Below are positions 1 to 37,070 of a stretch of 64,000 bases of DNA, piece after piece. The position numbers and the translations under genes were made by a program. Origin of the DNA: Caprimulgus europaeus (taxonomy: Eukaryota > Chordata > Aves > Caprimulgiformes > Caprimulgidae); assembly GCA_907165065.1 (NCBI GenBank), contig OU015529.1, forward strand, positions 11,600,554-11,664,553, written 5' to 3'. Under the pieces are notes generated by a model. It made no database searches, was not told the origin of the DNA, and was given only the letters and a program-made list of their open reading frames with translations. Every line of letters begins with the position of its first letter. Position 1 is the first letter of the stretch.

Positions 1-1140
1 GGAAATACGTCTGCAAATCCCCATCTGTCCAGATTGCATGAGGCATTTTTCTAAAAGCATAACTCCGGGATCAATTCTGGCACTGGTTTGCATACGTATT
101 CACTTTACTACACAAAGCCCTATTGAAATAAACCAGAAACTTGTACAGTGCATTTCAAAGGGACTTTGCAAAAATACTAAGCAACAACTGTGCAGAAACA
201 ATAGCTCATAATAATGCCAGAGCTGCTGGTGCATCCTGTGTTCTCAGTGCAGCACTCTGTGAGCCATCAGTTGTTGTATTCGCCTTAAGAAAATTCAGGG
301 AAATAAAATACAAAAAAAAAATTAAAAGTCTGGCACCTTTCCATGAAAACCAGGAAAATTCAATGTTGCCAAGCTGGGGAAAGCAAGCTTCAAAGAAAAC
401 AAAAAAGACTCCAAAAGCAAGGATCTTGAATAAAATGTCTAAAAGAGACATGGTCCAAACATGTGGCACTTTAAAAAGCCTCTCGTGAGAGTTTCAAGTC
501 TGTAAGACTCAAAGTTGTCACCCTTTAGAATTATCAAAAATAAGAGTTCTGAACACAGTGGTACCTGGAGAACATCCTGGCCACACCATGGGAAATGCTG
601 AAAACCAGAGCAGGTCAGCTGTCAGCTTGTGTACAGAACTGCTCTCGCAGCGCTGGGTTCAGGCTGTAAGGTCCCTGGGACAGGCTGTGGCTCCCTCTGC
701 ATTCGCACAACACAGCGTTCAGTCAGTGCTTAACTACACAAACAGTTCACCTTCTCACCAAGCTCTAAGACACATGGAGGTGGCTGCTGATGGGGTTTGT
801 ATTATGCCATCTACTGACTAGTTTTAGCACAATGGCTTTAGATGTCCTATGCAAATCCTACTTCTCACCGGGGCAATGAGTGAAATGGCTGAAGATATTT
901 TAAGCAACATTAAAGCCTATTTATAGTCACATCTCCTTTCCTTCCAGCGTCCACTGTGCTTCTACATGCTCCGCCTGACCTGATGAATCACATCAGAATT
1001 AAAACTTAAGAATCCCTGAGAATTCTGATTTAATCTAGGAAACCACTCCCAGCACGCAGAGTGTGAGAAAGAATTGCTCCACTTCTTACAGATATGCCAG
1101 CATTGCTTCACCGTGGGAAACACTTTCAGGCATTTTGGTT
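1..1140. other. Downstream flank or long 3' UTR of RBM20
   Basis: I see no coding signal on either strand; the small ORFs here have no recognisable product. A perfect MEF2 consensus, CTATTTATAG, lies at 917-926. The region is either distal 3' UTR or intergenic DNA downstream of the gene. Confidence 0.5.
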
Positions 1141-1280
1141 TTTAATGGCACTCTGGGCTTAGATGCATGGAACATGCTCTTTATTTCCCCTTCTCTGTAC
1201 AGTGCAAATTGACAGTTATATCATAGAAATAAAAAAATGTATCAGCATTCACTCGTTACAGCTCTTCCAGTTCACCCGCA
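1141..1280 (-). other. RBM20: RBM20 proximal 3' UTR
   Basis: This sequence directly follows the stop codon. The only canonical AATAAA I see on the transcribed strand below the stop lies about 95 bases away, so a short 3' UTR ending near 1150-1165 is possible. Human RBM20 has a 3' UTR of several kilobases, so a longer form running to the window edge is equally plausible. Confidence 0.6.
1180..1185 (-). promoter_or_regulatory. RBM20: Candidate polyadenylation signal AATAAA
   Basis: Read on the minus strand this is AATAAA, 96 bases downstream of the stop codon. An ATTAAA variant follows at 1141-1146. Cleavage would be expected 10-30 bases beyond a used signal. Position and motif fit, but there is no expression evidence. 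Confidence 0.5.
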
Positions 1281-25576
<24,296 letters not shown>

Positions 25577-28500
25577 CTGCAAAGGACCGGGATCTGGGTT
25601 AGCCAAATTCACCCACCGCCTACCTGCGCTCACCTCCCGCTAAAGCTTGTCATGGGACACACAGCCGCTTCTGGAGATTTAGCTTATCTAAACCCAAGGA
25701 AAGCAATGTGGTGATTGACAATGGACAATGTAGCCATAACCCGTCATCTTCCCTTCGACCTCTGCTGCCACATCCCTTTCAATCAAAAAGTTGCTAAGGA
25801 GACAACTACGCCAAAGATCTCTCTTTAAAACCCCCATTGCATCCCTCTGGACCAGGCCTGCAGCTGATTTTAAGAACTCTTAGGACTCACACCTCTAAAG
25901 CAGACCAGGAACAACAGCAACACAAGCCCCCAAAATCTATGTTTTTTTCTCTTTTCTGCATTTTGTGCAACCTCCTGCCTCCCTGCTGAGACATCCCTGT
26001 TCCTGACTGATTTTGTGGTGCTGCCTTTACCCCCTTTTCCCACAGAGCAGGGGGATATGAAGAAAAGGACATCAAATGGGATAGTGAAGCCAGCCCTGTA
26101 GGTACTTTGCACCAAGGACATCTGGCTACATAAAGCAAGATAAACTACACCACATATATTTATTTTAACTTTTTACAGTTCTCATTTAATTAATCTGCAC
26201 AGCAGACTGTTCTGCAACAAAGTATACAGTTTCCCTGTTGTGCAGTTGCAAATATAGAAAAGGAAAAAAAGCAAATTATTTGCCAGAAGCTGGAGCAACT
26301 ATGAACAAATTGTCCTGAAGAGTTTTCCCAGTTCAGCTGGAATGTAAGGCAAAATTTCTGCATTGCCAGCTGGTAAAAACCAAGGTTTTTATACTTTCTA
26401 GAAATGGAGGTGCATTTAGTATTCTCCTTCAGGTCTCATACATGGGACGAATAAATGAGGACTAAATTGCCTGCCTGAATTCCAGAACTGGGAAAACAGG
26501 AGATGATATTTTCAGGCATATGGTGGTTCCCGGCTTTGGGAAGCACCTTTGGGATATCTCACCAGTTCACAGCACCACCACCAACCTGTCCTCCCCCCTG
26601 CCCCATCAAACCCTGCAAATATAAACCAGGAAAAAATAAATCAAAACGGGTAAAGTTTAGCAAAGTTAAGAGCAAAAGAAATATTATAATGGAAAGTATT
26701 AGGCAGCACTAGCTAGCAGGCAGCTGCACCCACCCTGCTTTTACTGCACCCTTCCAGGATGTCTCCTGTATCATCTGTGGCAGAGCCAGCCTGGTCTGCG
26801 TGTACGTGCACTGTCTGGCAGCCACGCTCCTTCTGTATGTCATGCTGCCTGCTCTTGGTTGCCATCAGCCATTTTCGTGCCCTCACCAGAAAAACATTAG
26901 CCATCACTTTTTCCACCACCTGGAGCCTCTGCTCATGGAAGGCACAGCTACTCAGCACATTACAAATGGCTGTTCATTCTGAAAATGACAGCAGAGAGCA
27001 CTGGAATAACAGGGATGTGGTCCAAAGCTCAATTAATTTATATTGTAAAAATGTATTGAGTTTCAATTTAGGCCTTTCAAAGCAGCAGGAGCTATGCATC
27101 AACCGCCACGCAACCCGCACTGTTAATAATTGGCCAATTTGCTAAACTGCATGGATGAAGTTGTAGCTAATGATAAATGTCTTGTCAGCATGCTACATTT
27201 GAAAACCACAAATTAGGAAAACATCTGCTTAAATCCAAAGTATGACTAAGAGAAAATGAATGGGTTTCATATTTAACGTTTAACTTCCACTAGCAACTGC
27301 AAGGCACATCTGTCTCCCAAAGTACAAAACGCCGTTTGGATAAGCGCATCATTATGTAATGAGGAGACTCCCTGCCAGCACAAGCTGACACCAGCGCGCT
27401 TCAGACATGAGGTGCCTTTTGTTTTCCTCTGTGGTTTCCATCGCTTACTCTCTGACTTGCACTTACAGCACAGTTCGCTGTAAATTACGGACAAGAGTCA
27501 GGGCGCAAGTACAGTCAAAACAACACAGAGGCTCTCAGAAACCCCAGCCTGTGAGATCCTGAGGACCCACAACAGCTACCGAGAAGCCCCATGGGGTGTG
27601 AGGGGCTCAGCGAGAGGAGGATCCCACACTGGCAGGCACACTATTGTCACTGCCAGTAGATGTGGCACAACCCTGTGCCCAGGCTGTATTGTGCCACCAG
27701 CATTTGGAGCATCCTGGCTTATCAAGTGCTGTGTGGGACTTGCCACAGTCCTGACAATTGTTTCATTTTATAGCTGGCTATACCTTTTGTACGCTAAGTA
27801 AGCTGTAAAACTCTTTTAAAAAGTTTTATAGAGCATGAAAATAAGAACTGCCTGGTGGTCTTAAACAAAAAGAAAAGCCAGAAGTCAGAAGTCAGAATAT
27901 GATGTTTTCAGGCTCAGGAGCTGCAGATGACTCCTGTTCCCAGCAATCTAATTCCACCCTGCTGCAAGCCTGCGCAGCAGCGTGCACATCCCGACAGCTG
28001 CAGCCGTTTCCCAACTCCAGTGGCTACCGGCTGGATGTGGGCACAGGCTCCCTCTCTCCAGTGAAAACATCTCACCTGACACTGCCACAAGCCCTGAAGC
28101 TCCTTCATCCTCCTCATATTTAGACCGACTTCTGAGCACTGGTGTATGTCTCCAAGAAAGAAGAGACACAAAGCTGGATGTGCCCGGGGCACTTGCTGCC
28201 CCCAGCTCTGCAATAATTTCTGGGCTCTGCAGCTGGGCATGGGGAAGGCAAGGGCAGGGGTGTCCTGCATGGCTGCATGGTGGGCTGCCTCCAGCCAGCT
28301 CAGGACAGCAGCCTCAGGCCCTGCTGTGGAGCAGGGCAGCACTCTGCTCCCTGAGCCTGCCACCCTCACCCCCAGACTGCCAGCCAGCAGCGAGGTGCTG
28401 CAGGGAGCTGCCTTACCTGCAGAAAAAGGAATGACCTAAGGAGAAGCTGCAGCCTCCAAGCCACTAACAGAGGGACTGAGTTAGTGAGGAGGGTTGCTCC

Positions 28501-31500
28501 CATGCACCAATAGATCTGGGAATGGCCACAGCTTCAAAATCCAGCTGTCTGTTATGAATTTCCAGATTTCAGGGTGTTTCGGGTTGCACGCTTTATCTTT
28601 CCTCAGCACAAACAGAATATTTTATCATCTAATCAAGGCAAAGAAGGAAGGACATGTTCAGGGGTCAGTGGGAAACGCAGATACGCAGGTGGGAGGTTGA
28701 GAGAAAAGCTGTGTATAAAGCATCTTTTAGAATGACACTCAAATTTAAGGATTTCTGTTCTGTTATGAAATACAGGACATGAGACACATGGGACCGGCGT
28801 GCACAGCTTTTGAAAACGTCTTTCCCTCTTTCTGCTCTACAATCATAATATTTATGTACTTGATAACATAATTTTGCAAATAATCCTGCTAAAGATTTAC
28901 GAAACTATTGGAAACCACAAACACAAAGTGAAGATAACACTCAGCCAAGGCATTTTGTGGAGGCTGTTCACCACTCGTACACACGCACACCTCCCACCCA
29001 AGGGTCCTCAGGTTACCAAAACGCAGCCCCCGCCTGCTCGTGGGGGGTCTCTGCCACAAGATGATTCAAAGCAGCTGAATGAAGCTCTCATTCTCCATTG
29101 AGCACCCAGGGAATTAGCCTGTGTCAGCCAAAGTTAGCTCTATCCCGCGCAAAACATTCCCAATGATAAGGTCAGCAATGTAAAAAGTAAACAGAATTAC
29201 TCCTCTTCATTTATTTATTTAACGTTAGTTGTACAGCTGGGCTACACCAGCAGCCTCTTTGCACAACTAGGAAAGCCAGAAATGGTCTTTCCTTACCAAA
29301 GTGAGGACAGGCAGGAGCACTGCCGTACACTTTCCACAAAGAAAGCCATAAACCAGGCAAGTTTTTGCACAGCTCTGAGATAGGTGTGCAAAAAGTGCAT
29401 CAGCTATAGCAATGCTCACAATGGGATTGCAAACACTGGCGAGGCTATATTGCTACAAATCAATTTAGCCCATCTGCTCCCCCTGTAATCCTTCTTATCC
29501 TTTTAGCATCCAAGATCAGCAAGCAACACACAGCGTCAGAGGTAAAGTATCTAAATGGCTGGACTATTCCAGTAATCCTGACTACAAGAGTGATGAAGGC
29601 TGAAGACAAAACATATCTATTAGAACAGACTGACAAGCCAGAGCTTAATTTACAAATGACAAAATTAAGGATTTTAAAGTGCTGCCCAGCACCTTCCAAA
29701 ATTAATAAATAAATAAATTCAGAACTAATAAAGATATTATCTTCACTGCAGCTATTTATTTAGGAAGTATTTATACTCACAAATATTTGAAATGCTGCAT
29801 AGAGTGTGAATTTGAGTACTCAAAAAAAAAGACTAAATCATAGTGGTGCAGATTTTGTTTTCTTGCATTTTCCATTAATCTTGCATGTCATCTTAAGATT
29901 TTTTGCATTCCCTCACCCATGACACATTTACCTTTACATATAATTACATTTACCTGTGAAAATCTTTGAAAGACAAGTTTTTAATGTTTTTTATTCCAAA
30001 ATGTGCATTTTTTTCCAAGCTGTCTGTGTTATGGTGTTGATTTCAGAATTACAATGGCCAAGGACAATAAAATACCCGAGTATCCTAGATGTATGGCTAC
30101 TCTGCAGTAGCACAGTATTGGGTGTAGATCATATTTGCAATGGCATGCTGGTTTTTTATCCACAAAAGCTGTTTCTGAACCAATTTATTTAACAGTCAGC
30201 AAACTTTAAATTTTTAATTCAGGAATCTTGAACACATCAAAGAGAGCCATTTGCTAATTATCCAAGCACAAAATCAATTATATTCTGTTATGCAGAAATG
30301 TGAACATCCTTTTCCTGTAATGTATCATTTATTCAAAACACATGGGGCTGCCTTCTCTAAACTCATTCAAAACAATTGCTGCTGTACTAAAAGAGCAAAT
30401 TAAAAAATTAAAAATAAACAAATTAATTGTTATGTAGATTAAGTTGATAAGATATTAGGGGTAAACCTAGGCTTCAAATAAAAATGCACCATTTGACAGT
30501 ACTTCAGTGAAATTACATGTTTGCATGTGAGGACAGAATTTGGCCTCTTGAATTCAAGGGAACTGCAAAGCCATATTTCAAACAGCAGCAGAATTAAAGA
30601 CAAAGTTCAGCAATCCCAATAACATATATTATTTATCATAATAATTAATTACTATAATGATATTTTATGTTATGCTGTTTTGCTGATCCCACGAAGAATA
30701 CAGGGTTTATGTTCATTTTTGCTTCTTGAATAAACCCAGCATTTAAGTCAATACAGACTGGAGCACTGGTTAAAAAATGGACAGAGGAACTTTTTCCTAT
30801 GCTCTAGACTGCATCTGGCCAATACTAAATGACTGTTTTCTCTTCAGCTCCACAAGAAGTATTTTCTTTGGGTTTTAGTAAAATTACTTTCTCAGTCAGA
30901 AAAGCTTGGAAAGTCTGCTGAAAGGAGAACAATCCTCCACCTTTATAATTTATGGTCTGAAATAATCTGCCATCAAACTTTTTTTTTTTTTCCTGAGTTC
31001 TGGTTAGAAATGATTAAAAAAAAGATCATGTTTCACATAAGCTCAGCTAATGATGGGGAGCACTAAAAACTTTAAGCTACTTTAATATGTTTATAAGCTG
31101 CAAGTAAAACCGTTCTTATCCACAGTAACGATTTTTAAAGCCCTCCATTATACAATTGAGGGAGTAAAATAAAACATCAGCCAATGTATACACGTGCTTT
31201 GCCAAGTGAGTTTTGCATGTTTGGCAATGGTGAACTCTATTATCTGGACAATCATCCAACTTAACAGTTAGCTGGAAGACAAAATGTAAAATGTTATTGC
31301 AGAGCTGCTAAACTTGAGGTTTATAAAGCTGACGATAGGAGTTCAGTGCCTGCCTCCTACCAAGAGTCCTTTTTGCTCATTTGAAACTTTCAGCCAAAAT
31401 GTTCTTTGCCTTGGTTTATACTCAGAGAAGTCAGGCAATTCCCACTGGGAAAGGGACGAGATAAAGGAGCAAACACAGCAGCTATAACTTGGATAATGGT

Positions 31501-32079
31501 TGTAATCACAGAAATATAATTTGAAGTGATCTTAGGAGGACAGCTAGACCAGCTCCTGAGATGGGATCGAGCTGAACTCAACCATTCTTGACATATTTAA
31601 TTTGCTCTTAGGAATATTCTTTGGTGGAGACTTCACAACCTTTAGGGACAATTAATTGCTCAATTTCCCTTAGTCTTACAAAGCTCCTCTTACAGCTGAT
31701 GGTGGCTCTGCTGACAGCACAAACCAGTCTTCCCGTGCACACCGAGTTTCTTTTACCTTCCTGCAGCTGCTATCAAATCTTCTCTACAACCATCCCAGCT
31801 CCTTTCTCTGCACATTTTGCGTGTTCATAATGCCCAGTATGATTGCTTTACTTCACAACAGCACAGCCCCATGGCCACCTGTAGCACCCAGCCCCTTTCC
31901 TGAAGACCTGTTGTCCACAGGCATTGATCAGGAGGGATCTCTGGAGCTCACCTGGTCTGACTTTCCCCACAGGAAAGGCTAGCTGTGTCCTTTCTCCTTT
32001 AGACTGTCCAATGGATTTCTCATATCACCATTTCATATTGTCCTCATCAATACTGCATCTAGGTTATGTCAGATCCGGA

Positions 32080-32300
32080 TTGTCGGGATTACTCTGGATT
32101 CCTGTGCTGCCTCCAGAGCACTTGCAAATCCTCTCCTCTTGGCACTAGCTGCAGATTTAATGGATGATTTGTTCACCCAAGTCATCAATGAAAATGTCAA
32201 ACAGACTGAAGACTGTTCCCATGAAGGGAACCGTGATGCACTTTTCCATTTTCTCTCCAAACACCAGTAATCCAAGGACATCTTATCCACCTCACAGCTC
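32080..32300 (-). mobile_element. Decayed CR1 LINE fragment (minus strand)
   Basis: The stretch around 32150-32215 resembles the antisense of the CR1 reverse-transcriptase region: GCAGATTTAATGGATGAT, then a segment with AAGTCATCAATGAAAATGTC. CR1 copies in bird genomes typically show AGGTCATTGATGAAGATGTT here (family knowledge). A further CR1-like snippet, GGATCTCTGGAGCTCACCTG, is at about 31936-31955. Boundaries are approximate and divergence is high. Confidence 0.45.
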
Positions 32301-35300
32301 TGCTTTGCATGCTGAAGAGATCACACATCACACTCTTTCCTCCCTGACAGTCACTTCTGCAAAAAAAATATAAAATAATCAGCTGTCCTATTTGCAGTTG
32401 CAAGAATAAAAGGGTGGATCATCTCTGGTGAGACTGATTTCTTATTAACAACTCTTGCTCTATAGTTTTGGAAGAGTTGTTTTGGATAGTTGTTTGAAAT
32501 CAACAGTATGTTCTGGTTTCTTTACAGCAATATTTCCTTCTGTTTGATTTACCTGCTTTCAAATGCTGAACTCAGTGCCATAGACAACAATCTGCACTTA
32601 CAGCGCAAGAACAAAACCAGGTACCATCAAAATCTGCACTGGCCCTCACACTTCCTCCACTCAGTATACATCTTACCCTGGAAATATGTTTCTTATATTG
32701 CGTGGAACTTCAGAATGTACACTGGGCTTATTTCTGCTTTCCCTCATGCACCGCATCTCTCCATAAATATTCGATTAATCGAAGTTCGACTCCTTTCAAG
32801 TAAGGGACGTAGTCTAGCGAATGTACCACCTAAACCCAAGCTGATAGGTAATGGTTTTCACAAGTTGGGAAAGTTATCGTTTTGTTCCATGACTCTTACA
32901 TGTTGTTTGGTTTTGATGATGTGCCACAATATGTCAGGGATGTCTCTGAGGATTACTGTGCACACGGGAACACTGGTCTATATTTTAAATTTCAGTAGGC
33001 AGCCATACAAGTTCCCTTAGCTATGCTGCAACCATCCATCTGCAACTGCTTCCCAAGGAAACATAACTCTTTATTTCCTGAAGTTAAAGAAATGTATTTT
33101 TAAAATTGTATTTTAACTGTATGACAAAAACTGTCAGATATAGCTATAGCATAGGATCAACAACCTCCGTAACATGTTGCTAAGATCTCAATTAGCACAG
33201 AAATCATGCTACAGTCTTATGGAGCCTTCAGGGGACACCGCGACCGTCTGGCGGTGCCACACTGCCCACGCCTGCCTCCTCAGCAGCCTTCCTGCAACAG
33301 CTCTTATCATCTAGGCTTCAAATACCCTTTATGGTGCAAAGCCCCCAGGCCAGATGATCCCTGTCAACAGCATCCCAGCAGGACTCCTGTAAGAAGGGGT
33401 GTTGGGTGTCCCCAATCACCTTGTCACCCCGACAGCCACAAACCCCGCGCATTGTACAGCCGTGCTCCCAGCCCCAGGCGGTGAAGCGCACAGCCCTGGG
33501 GGCTTGTCCAGAGGCCGAGGGGCACAGGAAGCCTTTTAGGAAGGGAAAAGCAAGAGAAAAGGTGGTATAGACAGTAATGCAAATCCATAGGGTGAGAGAA
33601 GAGGGACAGGTATTAGCGCTGGCAGAACTAAGCAATCCCTTTGGGAACTGGACAAGCGGCTCCAGCAAACGCACCCCTGCTTCGGGGACCACGGCTGCTG
33701 CTCTGTCACATGGAACAGTGCTCACTGTGCTGCTCCCAGCCTTGCCTCAAAAATAAAATAAATCTGGGGAGAAATGATCTGAAAAGCCAATTATAACTTA
33801 AGGGAAAAAAGCAGCCTTTTTTTAAAAAAAAAAGTCAGAAACCCTTCAAAGGCTTTTTACATGAGCACACAGACAAATGCCCAACTGAAAAATAATCCTC
33901 AGCATATAGTACTTAATAGGAAAGATATTACAGCAATATCTCACCACATCTTCTGCTAATGTGTTTTCTGCATGGTATTGTTCACCACCACAGAAATAAT
34001 AAGTTTGACTGTATCAATATATCGCGCTGCCTGGAGGCACAGCCGTTTTCATTTGTGCGTTGGAAGTAGGAAGCGTAATGTGGCAGGCAGATAATTCCTC
34101 ATTTAAATAAAACATTTCTATTCCATACTAACATAAGACAACACAAAAACCCTTTTACAAAGGTAGTATCTTCAGTTTGTAGACAGGAAAATGACATATA
34201 ACTGTGGAAAGGGTAAAGTACTAAGAAGGATTTTTGTTTCTAAGTAGCTTCATTTGTGCTCAAAGAACGGATTGCCATTTGGAGAAAAAAACCCCAAAAT
34301 ATTAAATGCACCTTTTTATCCTTTTATTTTTAAATATTAGTCCAATGATATATTTGAAAAGTTTAATGAAAAAGTATATTAGTAAATTAAGTCTCTAGGA
34401 GAACACTAGTCAACATTCATACTGGTAAAGACACAGGCTACAGCAATCGCATGCAAACCTGAGCTCTTCCGTTTCGAGCCTAGGTCAGCCGAAAAGTGGC
34501 AGCTTGAGACAAAAAGTCACCCAGAAGCACCACAACCATTTAGTAATTAATGTGGTATCACCATCTCCTCTAAAAGCTGTTTAAATGCTCTGTGTTACCA
34601 ACCACCATAGCACAAGAGTGCACGAGAAACACTAGAATAGCCCCTATCTATAATGGCCAATATAATTTACTTTCTCCTTACTGCTAATATTTAAAAACAG
34701 GAAATTTAAAGTAATAATTAAAAAAGAAAAGAAGCAAAAACTTAACTCAGTTTTTAATCAGTGTTCTGATTAGAAAACCAGAACCTCTGCAGATTTCCTA
34801 AGATACCCATATTGCACAACTATACACTTAGGCCTATTTTTCACTTTTCCTTTTATGTATATTTTAAAAGCACATAAATGTTATAAATTCCTGTTGTTTA
34901 CATACCCGCACACATTACTGATATACATAAATTATACATTAATCTTATGAAGCCCAGATCTAATTCAGCTGCTACGGAAACGTGCTGCAAAGCCTTTCCT
35001 GATTTCAGTGTAGCAGAGCAATGTTCCTGTATCCCTTCTCGCTTATATTTAATTTAAACAGAAAACATCAAAGAGGATTGCTCTCTTTTCATGATCTCTT
35101 TGAAAACAGCCTCTAACACTAGGCCATAATATTAGAATTGTTACACAGAAGTAATACACGGTATATTTTGGCCCAGAAGCTTTCATTATCTATTTTGCAA
35201 CGAACGTTGCTCACTTTTTCTTTAATGCATCTCAATTGCTATGCTAAAGAAATTTTAATGTGAATCTTGAAAGATACCTAGGAGGCTATATTTATTTTTC

Positions 35301-36495
35301 TTACGTTAAAGGGCAACAGTTGGTATGAATCAGACCTGAGTGTGTTCCTTCTGGCAGAAAACAGCCTCTGCCAGAAGTGCTGGAACTCTTTGGCTTTGAG
35401 AAGTTTAATTTATTGTCTTGACTAATAAACTGCCATTCAATCAACCTTGTGAAACAAAACATAAAACAGGCCAGTGCTTAAATCCTGAACAGAGACCAAA
35501 AGAGTTTTCCACAAAGGAAACAAAATTGGGAGAGGCATTTTATATTAAATAATGTCAATTATTTTATTCTCCTTTTTTGTCTGCCTTCAGTATTAATTAG
35601 GAGTAACTGACAGTTAATATGCTCCAAGCTCTGCATGGTAAAATTGATTAGCATACTAAGACGGAAAATAAGAATCAGTTTTTGATGAAAAATATCAGGT
35701 TTCAGAGCACTGCATGTGGCAGCTGTGAGGAAGGAAAAAGTGTGAAGATATTAACCCATCCCCGACACTCAGCTGGGCATCTGCCCAGTCCTGCTGACAA
35801 AACTGTCAGTGCAGACGGCCAACCACTACTTTTTGGTTAAGCAGTGCATTATTTCCTCTTAATTTTGCTTGCTGGTTTTGTCCATTTTTAGTATAATGCA
35901 CACGCTCTGCTCACTAGCTGTAGTCTGTATGTCTAAGTAGCTTAAATGACTAAGGAAAAATAGGTTTTAATTCATTCTACTGACCTGCATAGTAGATGTT
36001 ACACCTTGTGTTACCGATATATATTTTAATTGCAAAACACTCCGGGACTCAAATTCAATTTTCTCTGTGAAAAGATGTCTAACAAAGTTTTGACCGCTAT
36101 TGTTTTTTTGGGTTTTAAAAAATATTTTCTTTAAAATTATCTTATTTATTTCCCAGGATTTACTTCTGAAAATAAAAAGCTGTCTTGAAGTATAAAGTAT
36201 TAAAAAAAAAGACAAAAACACCCATTAATAATGTTGCTTTGATTCTTTCCTTATTTTTATTCCCAGAAACTCTATTCATAGCCTAATGAAAGCGTTTGCA
36301 AATTCAATCATCTTTGAAATATTTTGTTATTTTGACTTCTTTCACATTTTGCAAATAATTATTTGCCCACTGGTTATAAACGATATTAATATAATTCTGC
36401 TTTGTGTCTATTCACACAGACTATGAGGCTTATTACAGGGTGGTTAACCATGGCAAATCAATAGGACACAATTTGGTGTGGAATGCCTTTTAAAG

Positions 36496-36503
36496 TATAA
36501 AAG
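36496..36503 (+). promoter_or_regulatory. TATA-box-like motif
   Basis: TATAAAAG on the plus strand lies about 80 bases before the CpG-rich patch. It would direct plus-strand transcription, opposite to RBM20. There is no gene visible downstream, so this may be chance. Confidence 0.2.
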
Positions 36504-36774
36504 CCCTGGTATTACGAAAAGCTAAGCACTATAAGAAGCTCTTGCACAAACCAGATCGTATCGTTAATTTGAAATCCCAGTTAGCTGTTGCCGCCAGAGC
36601 CGCACGCGCCTGCCTTTTCCTTCTGCTACGGAAAGAGCTGGGCTTCAAAATTAAATCTTAAAGATCGCTAAGATACTCTGCACAACAGATCAGTGTCCCT
36701 CCTTGCTGGAGACGGGGGAGACAGGCATTTCGGCACGGCGGTGGGAGGACACGGGTGGCACGACGTGATCTTAC

Positions 36775-36890
36775 CTTCTTCCAACATATAGGGCTGCCGG
36801 GAGCAGCGGGCTGGTGCGGAGGAAGCGCGGCCAGGAGCCGATGTCAGCGTCGCGCACATGCCTCCCCGTAACATCCCGCTGACATTCTAC
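36775..36890 (-). other. Candidate alternative or noncoding first exon
   Basis: On the minus strand the CpG-rich sequence ends in a strong splice donor, GAAG|GTAAGAT, with GT at 36774-36773. An ATG at 36874-36872 opens 33 codons before the donor, but that frame does not agree with RBM20 exon 2. The frame that would agree has a stop upstream and no ATG. If real, this would be a 5' UTR exon, or the start of an unrelated RNA. The 5' limit is a guess. Confidence 0.2.
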
Positions 36891-36951
36891 CTGCTCTTTG
36901 CGCCCCGACTATTTACAAGCTTCCTTCCAGAAACTCACAACTTTAGGAATG

Positions 36952-36970
36952 AAAAAAAAAAAAAAAAAAA
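36952..36970. repeat. Poly-A run (19)
   Basis: An uninterrupted homopolymer inside the CpG-rich patch. No retroposed body is recognised upstream of it. Confidence 0.85.
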
Positions 36971-37070
36971 TCATCAACCCACCCCACCCCAAATGGAGGA
37001 CTGGAAGGCGGATCACGTGGCCAGCGGGAGCCGGTCTTGTTGCATTACACGCAGCGAGTGTGGATAGCAA

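Larger units (their letters stand above)
25577..36550 (-). other. RBM20 intron 1, proximal part (or 5' flank)
   Basis: No coding exon is recognised in these 11 kb. GC-richer islands at about 27900-28400 and 33200-33720 give long overlapping ORFs on both strands, a sign of composition rather than coding. Blocks at about 29700-31300 and 33900-36500 are strongly AT-rich and look free of repeats. An old CR1-like fragment is present near 32.2 kb. Confidence 0.6.
36580..37070. promoter_or_regulatory. CpG-rich patch, candidate promoter or enhancer
   Basis: CpGs are frequent here, with clusters such as CCGCACGCGCC and CAGCGTCGCGCAC, in contrast to the AT-rich DNA on both sides. A perfect E-box CACGTG lies at 37014-37019. 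A second, weaker CpG-rich stretch is at 37540-37650. CpG islands in vertebrates usually mark promoters. RBM20 exon 1 coding sequence is not recognisable here. Confidence 0.4.

Noticed and set aside
27914..28434. Overlapping 150- and 151-codon ORFs on opposite strands
   Set aside because: Similar ORF lengths on both strands point to GC-rich composition. No domain, conserved motif or splice context was recognised.
36775..36874. 33-codon ATG-started frame as the coding exon 1 of RBM20
   Set aside because: It ends in the wrong phase for exon 2 and does not resemble the family's N-terminus. It is kept only as a candidate noncoding exon.
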